From: Macrophomina tecta
Lineage: Eukaryota > Ascomycota > Dothideomycetes > Botryosphaeriales > Botryosphaeriaceae
Reading direction: 5' to 3'
Length of the DNA stretch: 64,000 bases
Assembly (NCBI GenBank): GCA_024180945.1
Contig: JAKSGN010000007.1
Coordinates: 1,550,001-1,614,000, forward strand
This document shows, piece after piece, positions 43,703-54,116 of the stretch. Numbering within the stretch: the first letter of the stretch is position 1; each line of letters starts with the position of its first letter. The notes beneath the pieces were generated by a model. That model was given only the letters and a program-made list of their open reading frames with translations. It did not search any database and was not told where the DNA came from. The position numbers and the translations under genes were made by a program.

Positions 43703-45456
43703 TGTGATCAGTCAAGTTGTCCCCAACGGCGCACATAATGCATAGTCCGGCGAGGAGCGCATATATATCCGCGGCCCAGGCACGCAATGGGCCGGACAGC
43801 TATCTTTCGCCTCCCCAGCTTCATCTGCGTGCCAAGTATGTCGTTGAGGTACGGTCTTTCTAAAGGTCTTGGGAGGATGGGGAAATGGACATGATAGTCA
43901 GGTCCAAGCAGTGGCCAAGGCCGAACGCCTGGACTGAGCCCCTGTCACCTTCCCGATCTGGAATGGTCGGGTCTTGGTTGTGAACAGTGCGGGCAGTTTG
44001 CCAAGTGCGGACACGATCGTATCTTTCCGAGTGCGTGACCGAAGGATTCTGGGTCCTAATCGTGGCAATATTTCTTCTGAACGACCTGCCCTTCAAAGGC
44101 ACCAAGTAGCCACTTGACAATATCTTCCGGACGGTGAGCCGCGTCGCCAACTCTGGGGAGAGCGGATATCAATGCCGCACATGGCATGCGGAGCAATTCC
44201 TACAGACAATAAATCGGTCTCAGCGGAGTTACTGAGGCCTTGAAGGGACGATACGCGTCTGGCGTAATTGGGCGGTGTTGGCCTTGAGGAACCGCGGGGC
44301 TTTTGCACCACCAAAGTCGCCCGTGGAGCAAAGTCGATGATGCATCGACCGGGGCAGGGAAGAACCGTCCGCTAAAAGAACAACTGGTGTCGCTCCTAGA
44401 ATCTCCATGGGAAGCAACAGCAGAGAACACTTTGATATTCTTCCGTTCAATATAGCTGATCGATCACGCTTTATCAATTCCCGACCGCTCTGACATCTTA
44501 TCCTCCGAGGCGCACGGCCTTCAATCATAGCCGAGAGCACGCGCGAATGACAACGCTCCGCCAACTTCGAAATGGGTTGCCCTAGCAAATCCCCGATTAC
44601 GCCACCATTGAGGTGGCTCTGAACTTGAGTAGAAACATCGCTACCTTGACATAGGTAGCGAGGAGAAGCATTGAACCGCACGTAAGCGATGCTAATTTCT
44701 CAAGAAATTTTATTACCGGGCGAATGCGATTGCTCCTTACGGTAAAAAGCAGATTATGAAGCGCGTGTATTGCTCGCTAGATAAGTTTCACGAGACGTGA
44801 AACGGGTAAAAGCTCAGGACGCTAAAGAACAGAAAAGGTGGGAGCCAGGAACGAAATCCGCGAGAAAACTGACCTTTGCCTCAAGTCCACAGAGCAGTCC
44901 ACTAAGATCTCCCGACAGAAAAGCACGCGTAACACATGATGCAAAAGAAAGCTATACCGTGTTGCGGCTCAGCTGGCGGAATAGAGACGGTGCATATAAA
45001 TGGACGCCTCGCGGTGTGGCTTTGGCGCCCGCCGGTGCCCATATAATTTCCACATTTTCCGACCACGTTCGCATATTAAAGACGGGCGGTTATTCACGAA
45101 GCTGGACAATACACCTTTTGGCCAATGTGCCATTCCTATGAAAGTCGGTCGCTCAGCGACCACACTGGCTTACGCGTCAGAAACAGGATGGATAAGGGCA
45201 TGCGACAGTCACTCACTGTAAATATGAGCGGTATCCGCATACGAACGCTTTAGCAGCAATGAACAAGACCAAGTAAACAAGAAATAAGAGTCATTGATGT
45301 ATTTACTATCTGACGGTGTAAATGTTTTTTTTTTTTTTTTTTTTTTTTTGCAAGCATCGTCTATCCGCCCTCTTCATTAAAATTTAAACACCATCTACCA
45401 TCCCACTACCCTTCACACGAGACACCTCTCGCCAAACCTACGTTCAGATTCCCACT
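43703..45456. other. Gene-poor stretch with a poly-T tract
   Basis: No recognisable gene. T25 at 45325-45349 lies about 110 bp beyond the stop codon of the next minus-strand gene. Confidence 0.5.
45325..45349 (+). repeat. Poly-T tract
   Basis: About 25 consecutive T on the plus strand, so A-rich in the sense of the neighbouring minus-strand gene, just downstream of its stop codon. Confidence 0.93.
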
Positions 45457-46401
45457 CTATGGGATGCTACCATCAGCACCAAATTCAGTGCACATGTGCC
45501 AGCCAGCCTTAGTGCAACAGTCAACGCGGTCATGGCTCGTCAGCTCGACACTGACGCTGCTACCACTCATTGAGATCTTAGCCTGTGCGCCGGCATCGAC
45601 CTTAGAGCCCTCGGCAACAGCCCAAGTCTTTGCTCCATTCTTACTGACGTACATCTTGGCGCGGTTGTTGTACGGGGCATCCTGGTTGACGTCAAAGTAC
45701 TTGAAGTAGACAGTGTTGCTCTCGTCCTCGCGGAACTCCATCGAGACGTGCGTGACCTGGTGGCTCCAAGAGTACGTGCCGGTGAACCAACCGAATGTTA
45801 GGCGTCTGATGCCGACGGGACCACTGACGCGATAGAAGATGCCCTGGGCGCCGCCCGGATAGATGTACAAGGTGCTGCCGAGATCCGAGTAGACGCTCAT
45901 CATGACGTCGCTGAAGGATGCGTAGCCGTTGGTGCCAACACTGAGGACTGAGGTGCACGAACCGTACATGCAGATCTCAAAGGGGATCTGGACAGTGTAG
46001 GCGCGGCTATAGGCGGCTCCGGCGGTATTGCTGGAGGGCTGGCCAAGCGAGGAATCCCAGTTGCCAACCAAGGGGTTCCAACCGAAGAGAGCAGAATTCT
46101 GAGTCGGCAGAGCACATGTGGCCGTAGCCGTGGCGATGCCAAGGGTGCCGACAGTAGTAGTCAGGGTAGGAGCAGTGGCCGTAGCCGTCATAGTGGATGT
46201 GCCGGTTGCGACGCGCGAACAGGCGGCCGAGATCTTGTACGCAGCCCAGTTCGAGACAGCAGCAGGTGTGGCAACAGCGCGCTTCTCGATGGCGGAGTCC
46301 GCGACGAAAGACCCGTTAGAGACAGGAGTAGCCACAGCAACCTTGGCAAGGACAGCAACAGAGTCAGTGGCGAGGTTGGCGATGGTAGTATAATCAGTGG
46401 C

Positions 46402-46409
46402 CGTAGCGG
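46402..46409. repeat. Target-site duplication, left copy (CGTAGCGG)
   Basis: Identical to 49270-49277, next to the terminal inverted repeat. Confidence 0.97.
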
Positions 46410-49269
46410 CAGGGTGGCAATCAATTCAATAATATTGACGGTCAATCAATATTGACCAATGTCTTGGCAATCAATCAATCAACTGAGGTCTGTCATTTTC
46501 GTCAATCAATCAATTGCTCCGGGCCAGTTGATTGACGATATTGATTGACGGCTTACCTTGTATAGAAAGCAGCTTTGATGATCATCTCGCTCTTGTGGCG
46601 CTCAAGCCACGTCAGGCTAGCCTTTTATCTGATACACTCTTGGCACACAACGTGTCGGGCACATTCTCTTGGCAGCTAGTATATAAACGCTCTCTCAGAA
46701 TGGCTAGAAGGGACAGCTGAATCTGCTCTTTCAGATCCGTTCTACATTTTCTCAGCAGCTCAGCAGCAACTCTCCCACTATCAAGATGGACTCTAGCAAC
46801 GATCAACACTCTGTTTTAAGCCTCTCTAGCGCGCCCACTAGCCTCTTTTCCTCTCAACAGGACTCAGATCCTGCGCAACCCACCAATCTTGCCGTTGATG
46901 GCCGAGGACCTGTACGCGAAGGGTGGGAGTACTTCCCATGGCAGAAATTCCGTGGATATCATGTCACAGAGTCAAAGCAGCGCAGCGGGTGGACTTGGGA
47001 GCACGCATATGACATTGAGGACGTAGAAGGGCGTACCCGCTGGGTCTGTATGTACTGCGTGCACAAGAAAGCCCACAAACCAGCTAGCTTCGCTGCTGCT
47101 GGCACTGATAATCAGGCAAGGCACCTGGTGACTGAGCACAAGGTTGAGGATCCTACAGGGAAGCGTCACGTCAAACGGGCCAAGATTTCAGTTGCTCAGC
47201 GGCTTGGACTGGATACGAATAGGCCTTCAGAGCAGGCTATTGTCAATCGCCTTGTCACATCATTCAATCCGGCGTACTTCCAGCAACTACTCACTGATTG
47301 GGTCTCATCCGATAACATTCCTTTCCGCAAGCTTGAAAGCGAGAGATTCAGGCGCGTTCTTAGCTATTTGAATCCTGCAGTAACGTCTACTGGCAGCCTT
47401 CCAACACACTCTACTGTTCGTAAATGGCTACTTGATGAATTCAACCGCCATAAAGGGATCGTTGCTGAGCTTCTTCAGAGCTCACCTGGCCTTATACACC
47501 TTGCCTTTGACGGCTGGACGTCGTGTAATCACCTCTCTCTACTCGGTATTAACGTCTTCTTCCTTACGTTCTCTGGCACGCTTCGCAAGTTCCTTATTGG
47601 CCTCCCACACGCCGAAGGACGGCATACTGGTGACAGCCTTGCGGAAGAGGTAGCCCAGATAATTATGGAATGGGGCATTGGAGGGCAACTTGGCTACTTT
47701 GTCACGGATAACGCGTCAAACAACGACACGTGCATGGACGCGCTAGCTGAAGAGTTTGGCTTCAATCACAAGCACCGCCGCTTGCGCTGCATTGGCCATA
47801 TCATAAACCTGGTAGTCCGCCAGATCCTCTTTGGCAAGGAAGCTGACGCGTTCGAGAACGACTGCGCTCAGCCAAAGGAGCTACTCGCTGAGCTCCTACT
47901 CTGGCGCAAGAAGGGCCCTATCGGCAAGCTTCACAATATCGTCCACTGGATTCAGCGCTCAAACCTTGTCTATCAGAGACTGCACCAACTTCAGCGGAAC
48001 GAGCAAGCGTTGACTGGCGAAAACGGCCCTACCTACGAGGTTATAGAAGATAATGCGACACGATGGAACTCTACCTCCGCCATGATTGAGCGCGCAATCA
48101 AGCTACAGTCAGTCATTGACGCCCTCGTCCTCCACGAAGTTCAAGAATGGGATAAATACGTCAAGCCTCGCACTGCTAGTAGGACTCAGCCAATGCCAGC
48201 TAAGACAAAGAACAAGCCGGCAATCGTGGATGATTATCTAACCTCAGATGATTGGGCAACTCTTGCTGAATATCACTCCATCTTGAAGCCTTTTCATGAA
48301 GTCACAATCAGGCTACAAGCCAACCCAACTAGTGGTAGGTTTGGCGGCTTATGGGAAGTCCTTCCATGCATGGAGTACCTGTTGAACAAGCTGGAGGAGG
48401 TCAAGATCCGCACAGATCAGTATCCTGACTCTCACTTCAAGGTGAACATCAATTTGGGGTGGGCTAAGCTAGATGAGTACTATCAGCTCCTTGATGATAC
48501 TCCAGCTTACGTCGCAGCTTGCGCCCTTCACCCTGCCTACCGCTGGGAGTGGATTGAGGATCAGTGGGCATTCAAGAAGAGCTGGATCAAGAAGGCAAAG
48601 GCAGCTGTTCTAAAGCTCTGGAAGGATGAGTATCAGTCAATTGCTATTGCTGAGGACCCACAGCTACTGCAGAAGCGTAAACGCGAACATCTCAGCGAAT
48701 TTGACAGCTGGCTTGCTGCCTCCAGGAGGACCAAGCATCTAGATCTGACCGAGGATGAGTACACCTACTGGCAGCTCGATACCTCTCCTACAGATGACGC
48801 AGTCACCAATCCAGTTGATTACTGGATACTACGCCGCCAGCAATACCCCCGCCTATCACGTATGGCTCTGGACCTCTTTTCTATACCGGCAATGTCGGCA
48901 GAGGTGGAGAGGATATTCAGTTTGGCAGGACAAATGGTGACGCCATTGCGCAATAGGCTGGAGGCCAATACTATAGCAGTTGGGCAGATACTACGCTCAT
49001 GGAACGCAGAAGGCATCATTGAAAGAAGTTGAGGACTCTATACACGCGGGAGTAGCTATAGCTAGCAAGAGTTAGCTAGATTGTATGGCTATCAATCTCA
49101 ACACTATGCCAAGCATCACGAGATTTTGCTACGTGAACCGTGTGTCAATCAATTCAATTCAATCAATATCAACACCTTATTGATCAATCAATTTGACCTT
49201 ATTGGAAAATCCTATCAATCAATCAATCTGGACCCGATATTGACGTTGATTGAATTGATTGCCACCCTG
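46410..49269 (+). mobile_element. hAT DNA transposon 2 (2860 bp, complete)
   Basis: The ends are about 21 bp of perfect inverted repeat beginning CAGGGTGGCAATCAATTC, flanked by a perfect 8-bp duplication. Both subterminal regions are dense in TCAATCAAT/ATTGATTGA motifs in both orientations (46421-46560 and 49140-49260). It carries one uninterrupted single-exon transposase. It differs from element 1 in ends, length and transposase. It lies in a coding exon of the minus-strand surface-protein gene, antisense to it. Confidence 0.97.
46786..49032 (+). CDS. hAT-family transposase (element 2)
   Basis: Single exon, 748 aa, start ATG in a Ser-rich N-terminus. The BED-type zinc finger has CMYCVHKKAHK and ARHLVTEH (about residues 60-115). 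The catalytic core has HLAFDGWTSCNHLSLLG (first Asp), GYFVTDNASNNDTCMDAL (second Asp) and RCIGHIINLVVRQILFG. GPIGKLHNIVHWIQRS and NATRWNSTSAMIERAI follow. The C-terminal dimerisation part is YPRLSRMALDLFSIPAMS, then EVERIFSLAGQMVTPLRNRL. No intron, stop or frameshift is seen. It has the same architecture as the 38280 transposase but only motif-level similarity, so the two are different hAT lineages. Confidence 0.96.
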   Translation: MDSSNDQHSVLSLSSAPTSLFSSQQDSDPAQPTNLAVDGRGPVREGWEYFPWQKFRGYHVTESKQRSGWTWEHAYDIEDVEGRTRWVCMYCVHKKAHKPASFAAAGTDNQARHLVTEHKVEDPTGKRHVKRAKISVAQRLGLDTNRPSEQAIVNRLVTSFNPAYFQQLLTDWVSSDNIPFRKLESERFRRVLSYLNPAVTSTGSLPTHSTVRKWLLDEFNRHKGIVAELLQSSPGLIHLAFDGWTSCNHLSLLGINVFFLTFSGTLRKFLIGLPHAEGRHTGDSLAEEVAQIIMEWGIGGQLGYFVTDNASNNDTCMDALAEEFGFNHKHRRLRCIGHIINLVVRQILFGKEADAFENDCAQPKELLAELLLWRKKGPIGKLHNIVHWIQRSNLVYQRLHQLQRNEQALTGENGPTYEVIEDNATRWNSTSAMIERAIKLQSVIDALVLHEVQEWDKYVKPRTASRTQPMPAKTKNKPAIVDDYLTSDDWATLAEYHSILKPFHEVTIRLQANPTSGRFGGLWEVLPCMEYLLNKLEEVKIRTDQYPDSHFKVNINLGWAKLDEYYQLLDDTPAYVAACALHPAYRWEWIEDQWAFKKSWIKKAKAAVLKLWKDEYQSIAIAEDPQLLQKRKREHLSEFDSWLAASRRTKHLDLTEDEYTYWQLDTSPTDDAVTNPVDYWILRRQQYPRLSRMALDLFSIPAMSAEVERIFSLAGQMVTPLRNRLEANTIAVGQILRSWNAEGIIERS

Positions 49270-49277
49270 CGTAGCGG
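49270..49277. repeat. Target-site duplication, right copy (CGTAGCGG)
   Basis: Identical to 46402-46409. Confidence 0.97.
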
Positions 49278-50812
49278 TGGCTGAAGTGTCAGATGAAGAC
49301 TCGTCGCGCTTCCAGACACCGGTGTTGCTGACGGTCACAGTCGAAACGGTCGTTGTGCTAGTGGTGCTGGTCGAGAATTGGGTAACAAAGCCACTGGGGG
49401 TGCGAGTCACGGTAGTGGTAGTGACTGGCGGAGTGTACGAGAGATAGGACGTGCAGAACTCTGCGCCGTTGCTCTTGAGGTCCGAAAGGTCGGCGTCGCA
49501 AACAGGCTGAAGCTCTGTCTTAGAGTAGAAGAAGCTGTAGCTGTATGTGTACTTGGCCCCAATCGAGTCATCGTACGAGGCGGTGTTGACAGCGTAATCC
49601 TTGCCCCAGGCAGAGGTGTACATGGTGCACATCTGGCCTTGGATGTAGGAGCCGGTGGAGTTGGTCTTAGTCAGGAGGTACGTTCCAAAAGCGGCACACA
49701 GCGGGGTGTATCCACTCGAAGGAGGATGAGCAATGTTGTACTTGGTCTGCGCATCGCAGGCAGCAGCACAGAGGCTGGAATCGAAGGGACCATCCTGGAA
49801 GAGCTTGTAACCCATGTAGGTCCAAGTACCGGCGCAGTCCCTCAGGGGAGCATTCAGAGCAGCATTATCGAGGCTGATCAGCCCAGCCATCAATGGATCC
49901 GCCGACTTTGTAAGAAGTGTAGGCGTTAGAGCCAGCGATACCGACGCGGAACTGGGCACGCCACTGGCCATCGTTGGTTGCAGTAGCCGCGTCAAGTGCG
50001 CTACCCCAGAAGGAGCACCTGCAGGGTGTCAGTTGACGCTACGACAGGAGCAAAAGCGCAGACATACTTGATATTAGCGAAGGCATCAGGGTTCTCGCAG
50101 GTAGAGCCAGGCTCGACCACGGGATCACGCTCGAAGTAAATATTGAAAGCAAGACACCCCTCCTTGTTCGTGCAGGCCTTGGCGCACGAGTCCACATCGT
50201 ATCCAGTATCGACGACGGTGTAACCCAGGTAGGCGTCTGTGAAGCGATAAGCAAAGGCAAGACTGTGGGTCAGGAAGGCGACTCACAAGCGCTGTTCGCA
50301 GCATCCTTGTTCTTGAAGTTCTGGAAATATCCCTGCGGCGTGGGCGCGGCGTTGGCCACAGAGGCGATGACAGTGTCGGCCTTGAACTTCTCGTAGCTCG
50401 AGACATCGACGTTGTAGTAGTTTGAGATGGTGGCCTGAGGGGCACATGCGGTGCGCTTCTGGAGCATCTCCGCGTCAATGTCACGCTTTGCGGCGGTTGG
50501 ACTGGCAGTGGCAGCTGCTCCATCTTCGCCGGCTGCGTTGATGGCAACGGTAGTCACAGCGGGGAAGACGGAGAGAGGGGTCTCGGCCTGATCGGCCTCA
50601 ACAGCGGCGATTGCGGTTGCGGTGGAGTAAGGAATGTCCTGAGAAGAGACGCCCTCAACGGTCGTGTAAGTCGGGACGACAGCCTCTCTGAGGAAAGCAA
50701 GATCCAACGCATCTGGGGTGGGGTTGACATCAGCGGGGATGTCAGTAGAGGCAGTGGTGGACTGGGAGGCCCCCAGCGCAGCGAGCGCAGGAAGAACAAT
50801 GAAGGACCTCAT

Positions 50813-52618
50813 GATCAACGAAAGACCAGGGAAATGAAGGTGGTGCTTGCCGGATGGTGATGGCGATCTGATGAGCTTTTTACTACTTATATACACGGCG
50901 AGGCCGTCCCGTTTGCCATGAAGCACCACGGCGATGCCGAAGCAGCTGAACCCGCAGTGGCCACTTCGAAGCCATGTTGAAGCCATGTTGAAGCCATGGT
51001 GGACATACTTGACCGAATGCGTGGTGTAGGCGTCCACCGTCCGCATAGTGGTGATCGGAGCCACGCTTGTGGAGAGGGCCGGACCGTAAAGGTTTGCGAG
51101 CCTGACCGAGCTCTAGGTGCGCAAAGCCGGACTGCAGTCTCAGCACGAGGCCAAGACGGAGCACGCCCAAGAGCGGGGAATGCGGAGGCGAGTGCGCGTC
51201 CACATTGGGCAGACTGGCGTAGCTCTCGTTGCTCGTAATGGCTAGGTGGGCAGTTAACGGGCGGGTTGAGCCTCGTCGGTCGTAGCGCTGAGGCAGATGG
51301 ATCCGCGCGCTAGGCGCGGATCTAACCTCAGGGGAGGCAATGCCATCCTAAGCAGTGGTGGTGATGTTCCAAGGCGGAAGTCAGTCCCGCGAGTGGGGAG
51401 CGCGGCGACCCACATGCTCCACGCTGTTGGACCCTTGGCCGTTGATCGGGCCCGTCTGTCGCAGATCTCACGAGACGTCGATGCAGCATCGCGACTGTTG
51501 AGGTTCCTGCCGCTGAGGGAGTCGATGGCTGCAGCAACGGGCGTGGCTATGACTGCTGGCTAGCTCGTCGGCAGGAGGCCGCGTCAACACGTGCGCCGAT
51601 GCGGCTCGGCGATGAGGGCCGCCACGGCGCTCTCAGCTCGTGGCGCAGACGCCAACTGAAGAAAGCCATTTGCCGGCATGGGTGCTCTCGCCCGGCATCT
51701 CTCGCGTCCGGCGAGAGATTGGTGCCTGACAAGCGTGCCGCGGAGACTGCCGTGCGCCCACGCCGAGCAAGTGGGCTGTTTCCTTTGCGCTGTCCGTACT
51801 GGGCGGGATCTCCGGTGCCGCCGAAGGCAAGGGCGCACAAGCCAGAGGCATTCTCCAGCACACTTCGACCGGAAAACTGGGCGGACGTCGGTGTGGTGTT
51901 GGCGGTGACGGAAGAGAGGAGGCGGACGGATTCGGCGAAGGAGGTGGTGGACTGCGAGCTGGCCCGGCCGGTTTCGGAAACGACGACCCGGGCAATTCTC
52001 GGCTCCCAAAACATCACCCCGACCCCAGCTGGCTCCATTCTCTCATCGTGCGATGAGTCTCCTATGAGCTCCAGATTGCTTGCAGAAGCGTGACGTCGAA
52101 TCGAGGCTGGGCTGTCAAGAGAGCCTCTGGCTACTCGCTGACTGATCCCCTGAATACGATATCATTTCACATACTTTATGCCACGACCGACCTGGTGGAC
52201 TGTGCGTGCAACGTTCCGCTTCACCACTCCGTCATGACTCGGATAAGAGCCTCCATTTCGACTCTTCAGACACCGTTTCCTCACTGTTTGCTGTCACCAA
52301 TTGTGACTTCGAGTTTCAGCCAGCTGCGTCGGGAGAATGGGTATCGGCTCCGTCATGGTGGAGCGGGGAAACTTTGGCCAAGGTTTAGTGAGTAGAGGTA
52401 AGGACAAACACCAACCGCCCGGCTTGGCCAAGAAGGAAGATACCATCCCGCGGAACAGCGCGGAGCTTGTTCATGACACTGAAAGCGGCAGGCTTACTCC
52501 TCCCAGTCAGTGAGCATAATAGCTTCTCGAAGCACCAACTTAAAAGCTGTCGTCCTCCACAATCCTTTCCCCCCCAATTTTTCGCTCGTCCTCTGCAGCA
52601 TCCGCTCTTTTCGCCACC
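50813..52618. other. Gene-poor stretch upstream of two divergent secreted-protein genes
   Basis: No recognisable gene. A perfect 9-bp inverted repeat with a 5-base loop (GATCCGCGC...GCGCGGATC) lies at 51300-51322. Overlapping frames near 51.6-52.0 kb exist on both strands, with no family match. Confidence 0.45.
51300..51322. repeat. Perfect short hairpin (9-bp stem, 5-base loop)
   Basis: GATCCGCGC and GCGCGGATC flank GCTAG. There is no T-run after it. It may be a protein-binding palindrome or chance in GC-rich DNA. Confidence 0.6.
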
Positions 52619-54116
52619 ATGAAGTCCAGCTTCTCCATCTTTGCCGCCCTGGCCTCTGCGGTCTTGGCGTCTCCTACCGGAAAGTACAAGTTCAAGTCGG
52701 AAGACATAATTGAGCGTGACGTCGTTATTCTTGGCGGCGGTGCTGCAGGTGTTTATGCCCTTGCCCGTGTCCTTGACGCCAACAAGACTGGCGTGTTGAT
52801 CGAGAAGGACAATCATCTCGTAAGCGCCGTATCCTTCCCCATCGCTGCGCTTAGCTGACCCCGAATCCCAGGGAGGTCATGTCAACACCTACTCACCCCC
52901 TGGTTCTCCATTCGCCCTCGACTATGGCGTTATTGCCTATCTCGAACTTCCCGGTGTGCGCGAGTTCTTTGCCCGCTTTGGTATTGAGCTTATGCCAGCA
53001 CCTACCCCGCCGTATCAAAGTCAATATGTAGACTTCAATACCGGCCTGCCTGTCACTACCGGAATCCCTGCTGAGATTGCCTCCAACCCTCAGTCCGTTC
53101 AGCAAGCCCTTGGGACCTACGGCCAACTGGCTGCCCAGTACTTGAACCAGACCTTCCCTTCCCTTAGTCAGCTCCCCGTCGGCCAACCCCTGCCCGAGGA
53201 CCTCAGCTTGCCGTTCGGCGACTTCGTCCAGAAGTACAACCTCCAAGCTGCCATCCCCACCATCTATACCTTCATCAGCTACATTGGCGAAATCTTCCGC
53301 GCCCCGACCGCCTATGTCCTCAACCAGTTCAGCGCCGTCCACCTCAACGCCACTGCCAACCAAGGCCTCCTTGTGCCCAACATCCTTAACAACAGCGTCC
53401 TCTACGAGCGCGCCGCCGAATACTTCGGCGATAACGTCCTCTTCTCCAGCACTGTCGCCTTCGCCGACCGCACCGACACCTCCGTAACCCTCGTCGTCAC
53501 CAGCTCCACCGACGACTGCTCCCCTAAACTCATCCGAGCCAAGAAACTCATCAACACCATCCCGCCGGTCCCCTCCTACCTCGCGCCCCTCAACCTCGAC
53601 CAACGCGAGCTCTCCATCTTCCAGCGCTGGATCTGCCAGACCGCCTACATCGGCGTCCTCGGCGCGACGGGGCTGCCCGACGGCCTCGAGCTCGTCAACT
53701 TCTCGCCCGACGCTTCGGTCCTCAACCTTCCCGGCTCCGATGGCGAATCACACCTGTGGAACTTCGTCTTCTCCGGCTTCCCGGGGCTGTACCGCACCAA
53801 CGTCGTCGGCGCGCCCGACCTGACTGCCGACGGCGCGAAGGCGCTGGTCTCCGAGGCCGCGGCCAACATCGCGCGCGCCGGCACCTACAACATGACCGAC
53901 CCGCAGTGGCTGGCGTTCGCAAACCACAAACTGCTGCAGTGCCGCTTCGACATCGAGGATATCGAGGCCGGCCTGTACGCGCAGGCCTTTGCGCTGAACG
54001 GATACAAGAGCACGTTTCACGCGGGCGCGGCGTGGGCGAGTGATTACACGAGCGTGCACTGGACGTATTTGGAGAGCGTCATTCTGCCCATGCTGTTCAA
54101 GGCGTTGGAGCAGTGA
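52619..54116 (+). CDS. Secreted FAD-dependent oxidoreductase (amine-oxidase-like, NAD(P)-binding Rossmann fold)
   Basis: Exons are 52619-52819 and 52872-54116, giving 481 aa. A signal peptide (MKSSFSIFAALASAVLA) precedes the dinucleotide-binding motif VVILGGGAAGVYALARVLD. The intron falls in the conserved block EKDNHL-GGHVNTY, the GGxxxT/Y motif of flavin amine oxidases. ALDYGVIAYLELPGVREFF and a substrate domain follow. The end has STFHAGAAWASDYTSVHWTYLESVILP, the C-terminal FAD contact. Start context is ccaccATGa. The family oxidises amines or polyenes; many fungal secreted members are uncharacterised. Several N-glycosylation sites (NQT, NAT, NNS, NMT) fit secretion. No lesions. Confidence 0.87.

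Larger units (their letters stand above)
45457..50812 (-). pseudogene. Secreted multidomain surface protein gene, split by a hAT insertion
   Basis: In transcript order: exon 50287-50812 begins with a signal peptide (MRSFIVLPALAALGASQ) and a Thr/Ala-rich region with a KR site. Exon 50068-50236 is Cys-rich and PAN/apple-like (CAKACTNKEGCLAFNIYFE). Exon 50018 down to 49278 has CSFWGSALDAATATNDGQW, then CAGTWTYMGYKLFQDGPFD and CAAACDAQTKYN. The element follows. The last part, 46409 down to 45457, holds a beta-rich domain (SVLSVGTNGYASFSD, THVSMEFREDESNTVYFKYFD). Reading continues in frame across the insertion when one duplicate is removed (SATAT-ATDYTT). Near 49870 the frame shifts by one base between IDGWADQ and LDNAALNAP, so a second lesion or a base error exists. 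Thr/Ser-rich linkers suggest O-glycosylation. The general family (secreted fungal proteins with CSFWG and DGPFD motifs) is uncharacterised. Confidence 0.85.

Noticed and set aside
46421..46560. TCAATCAAT arrays read as a CRISPR-like or satellite array
   Set aside because: Spacing is irregular, orientation mixed, and the position just inside the transposon ends explains them.
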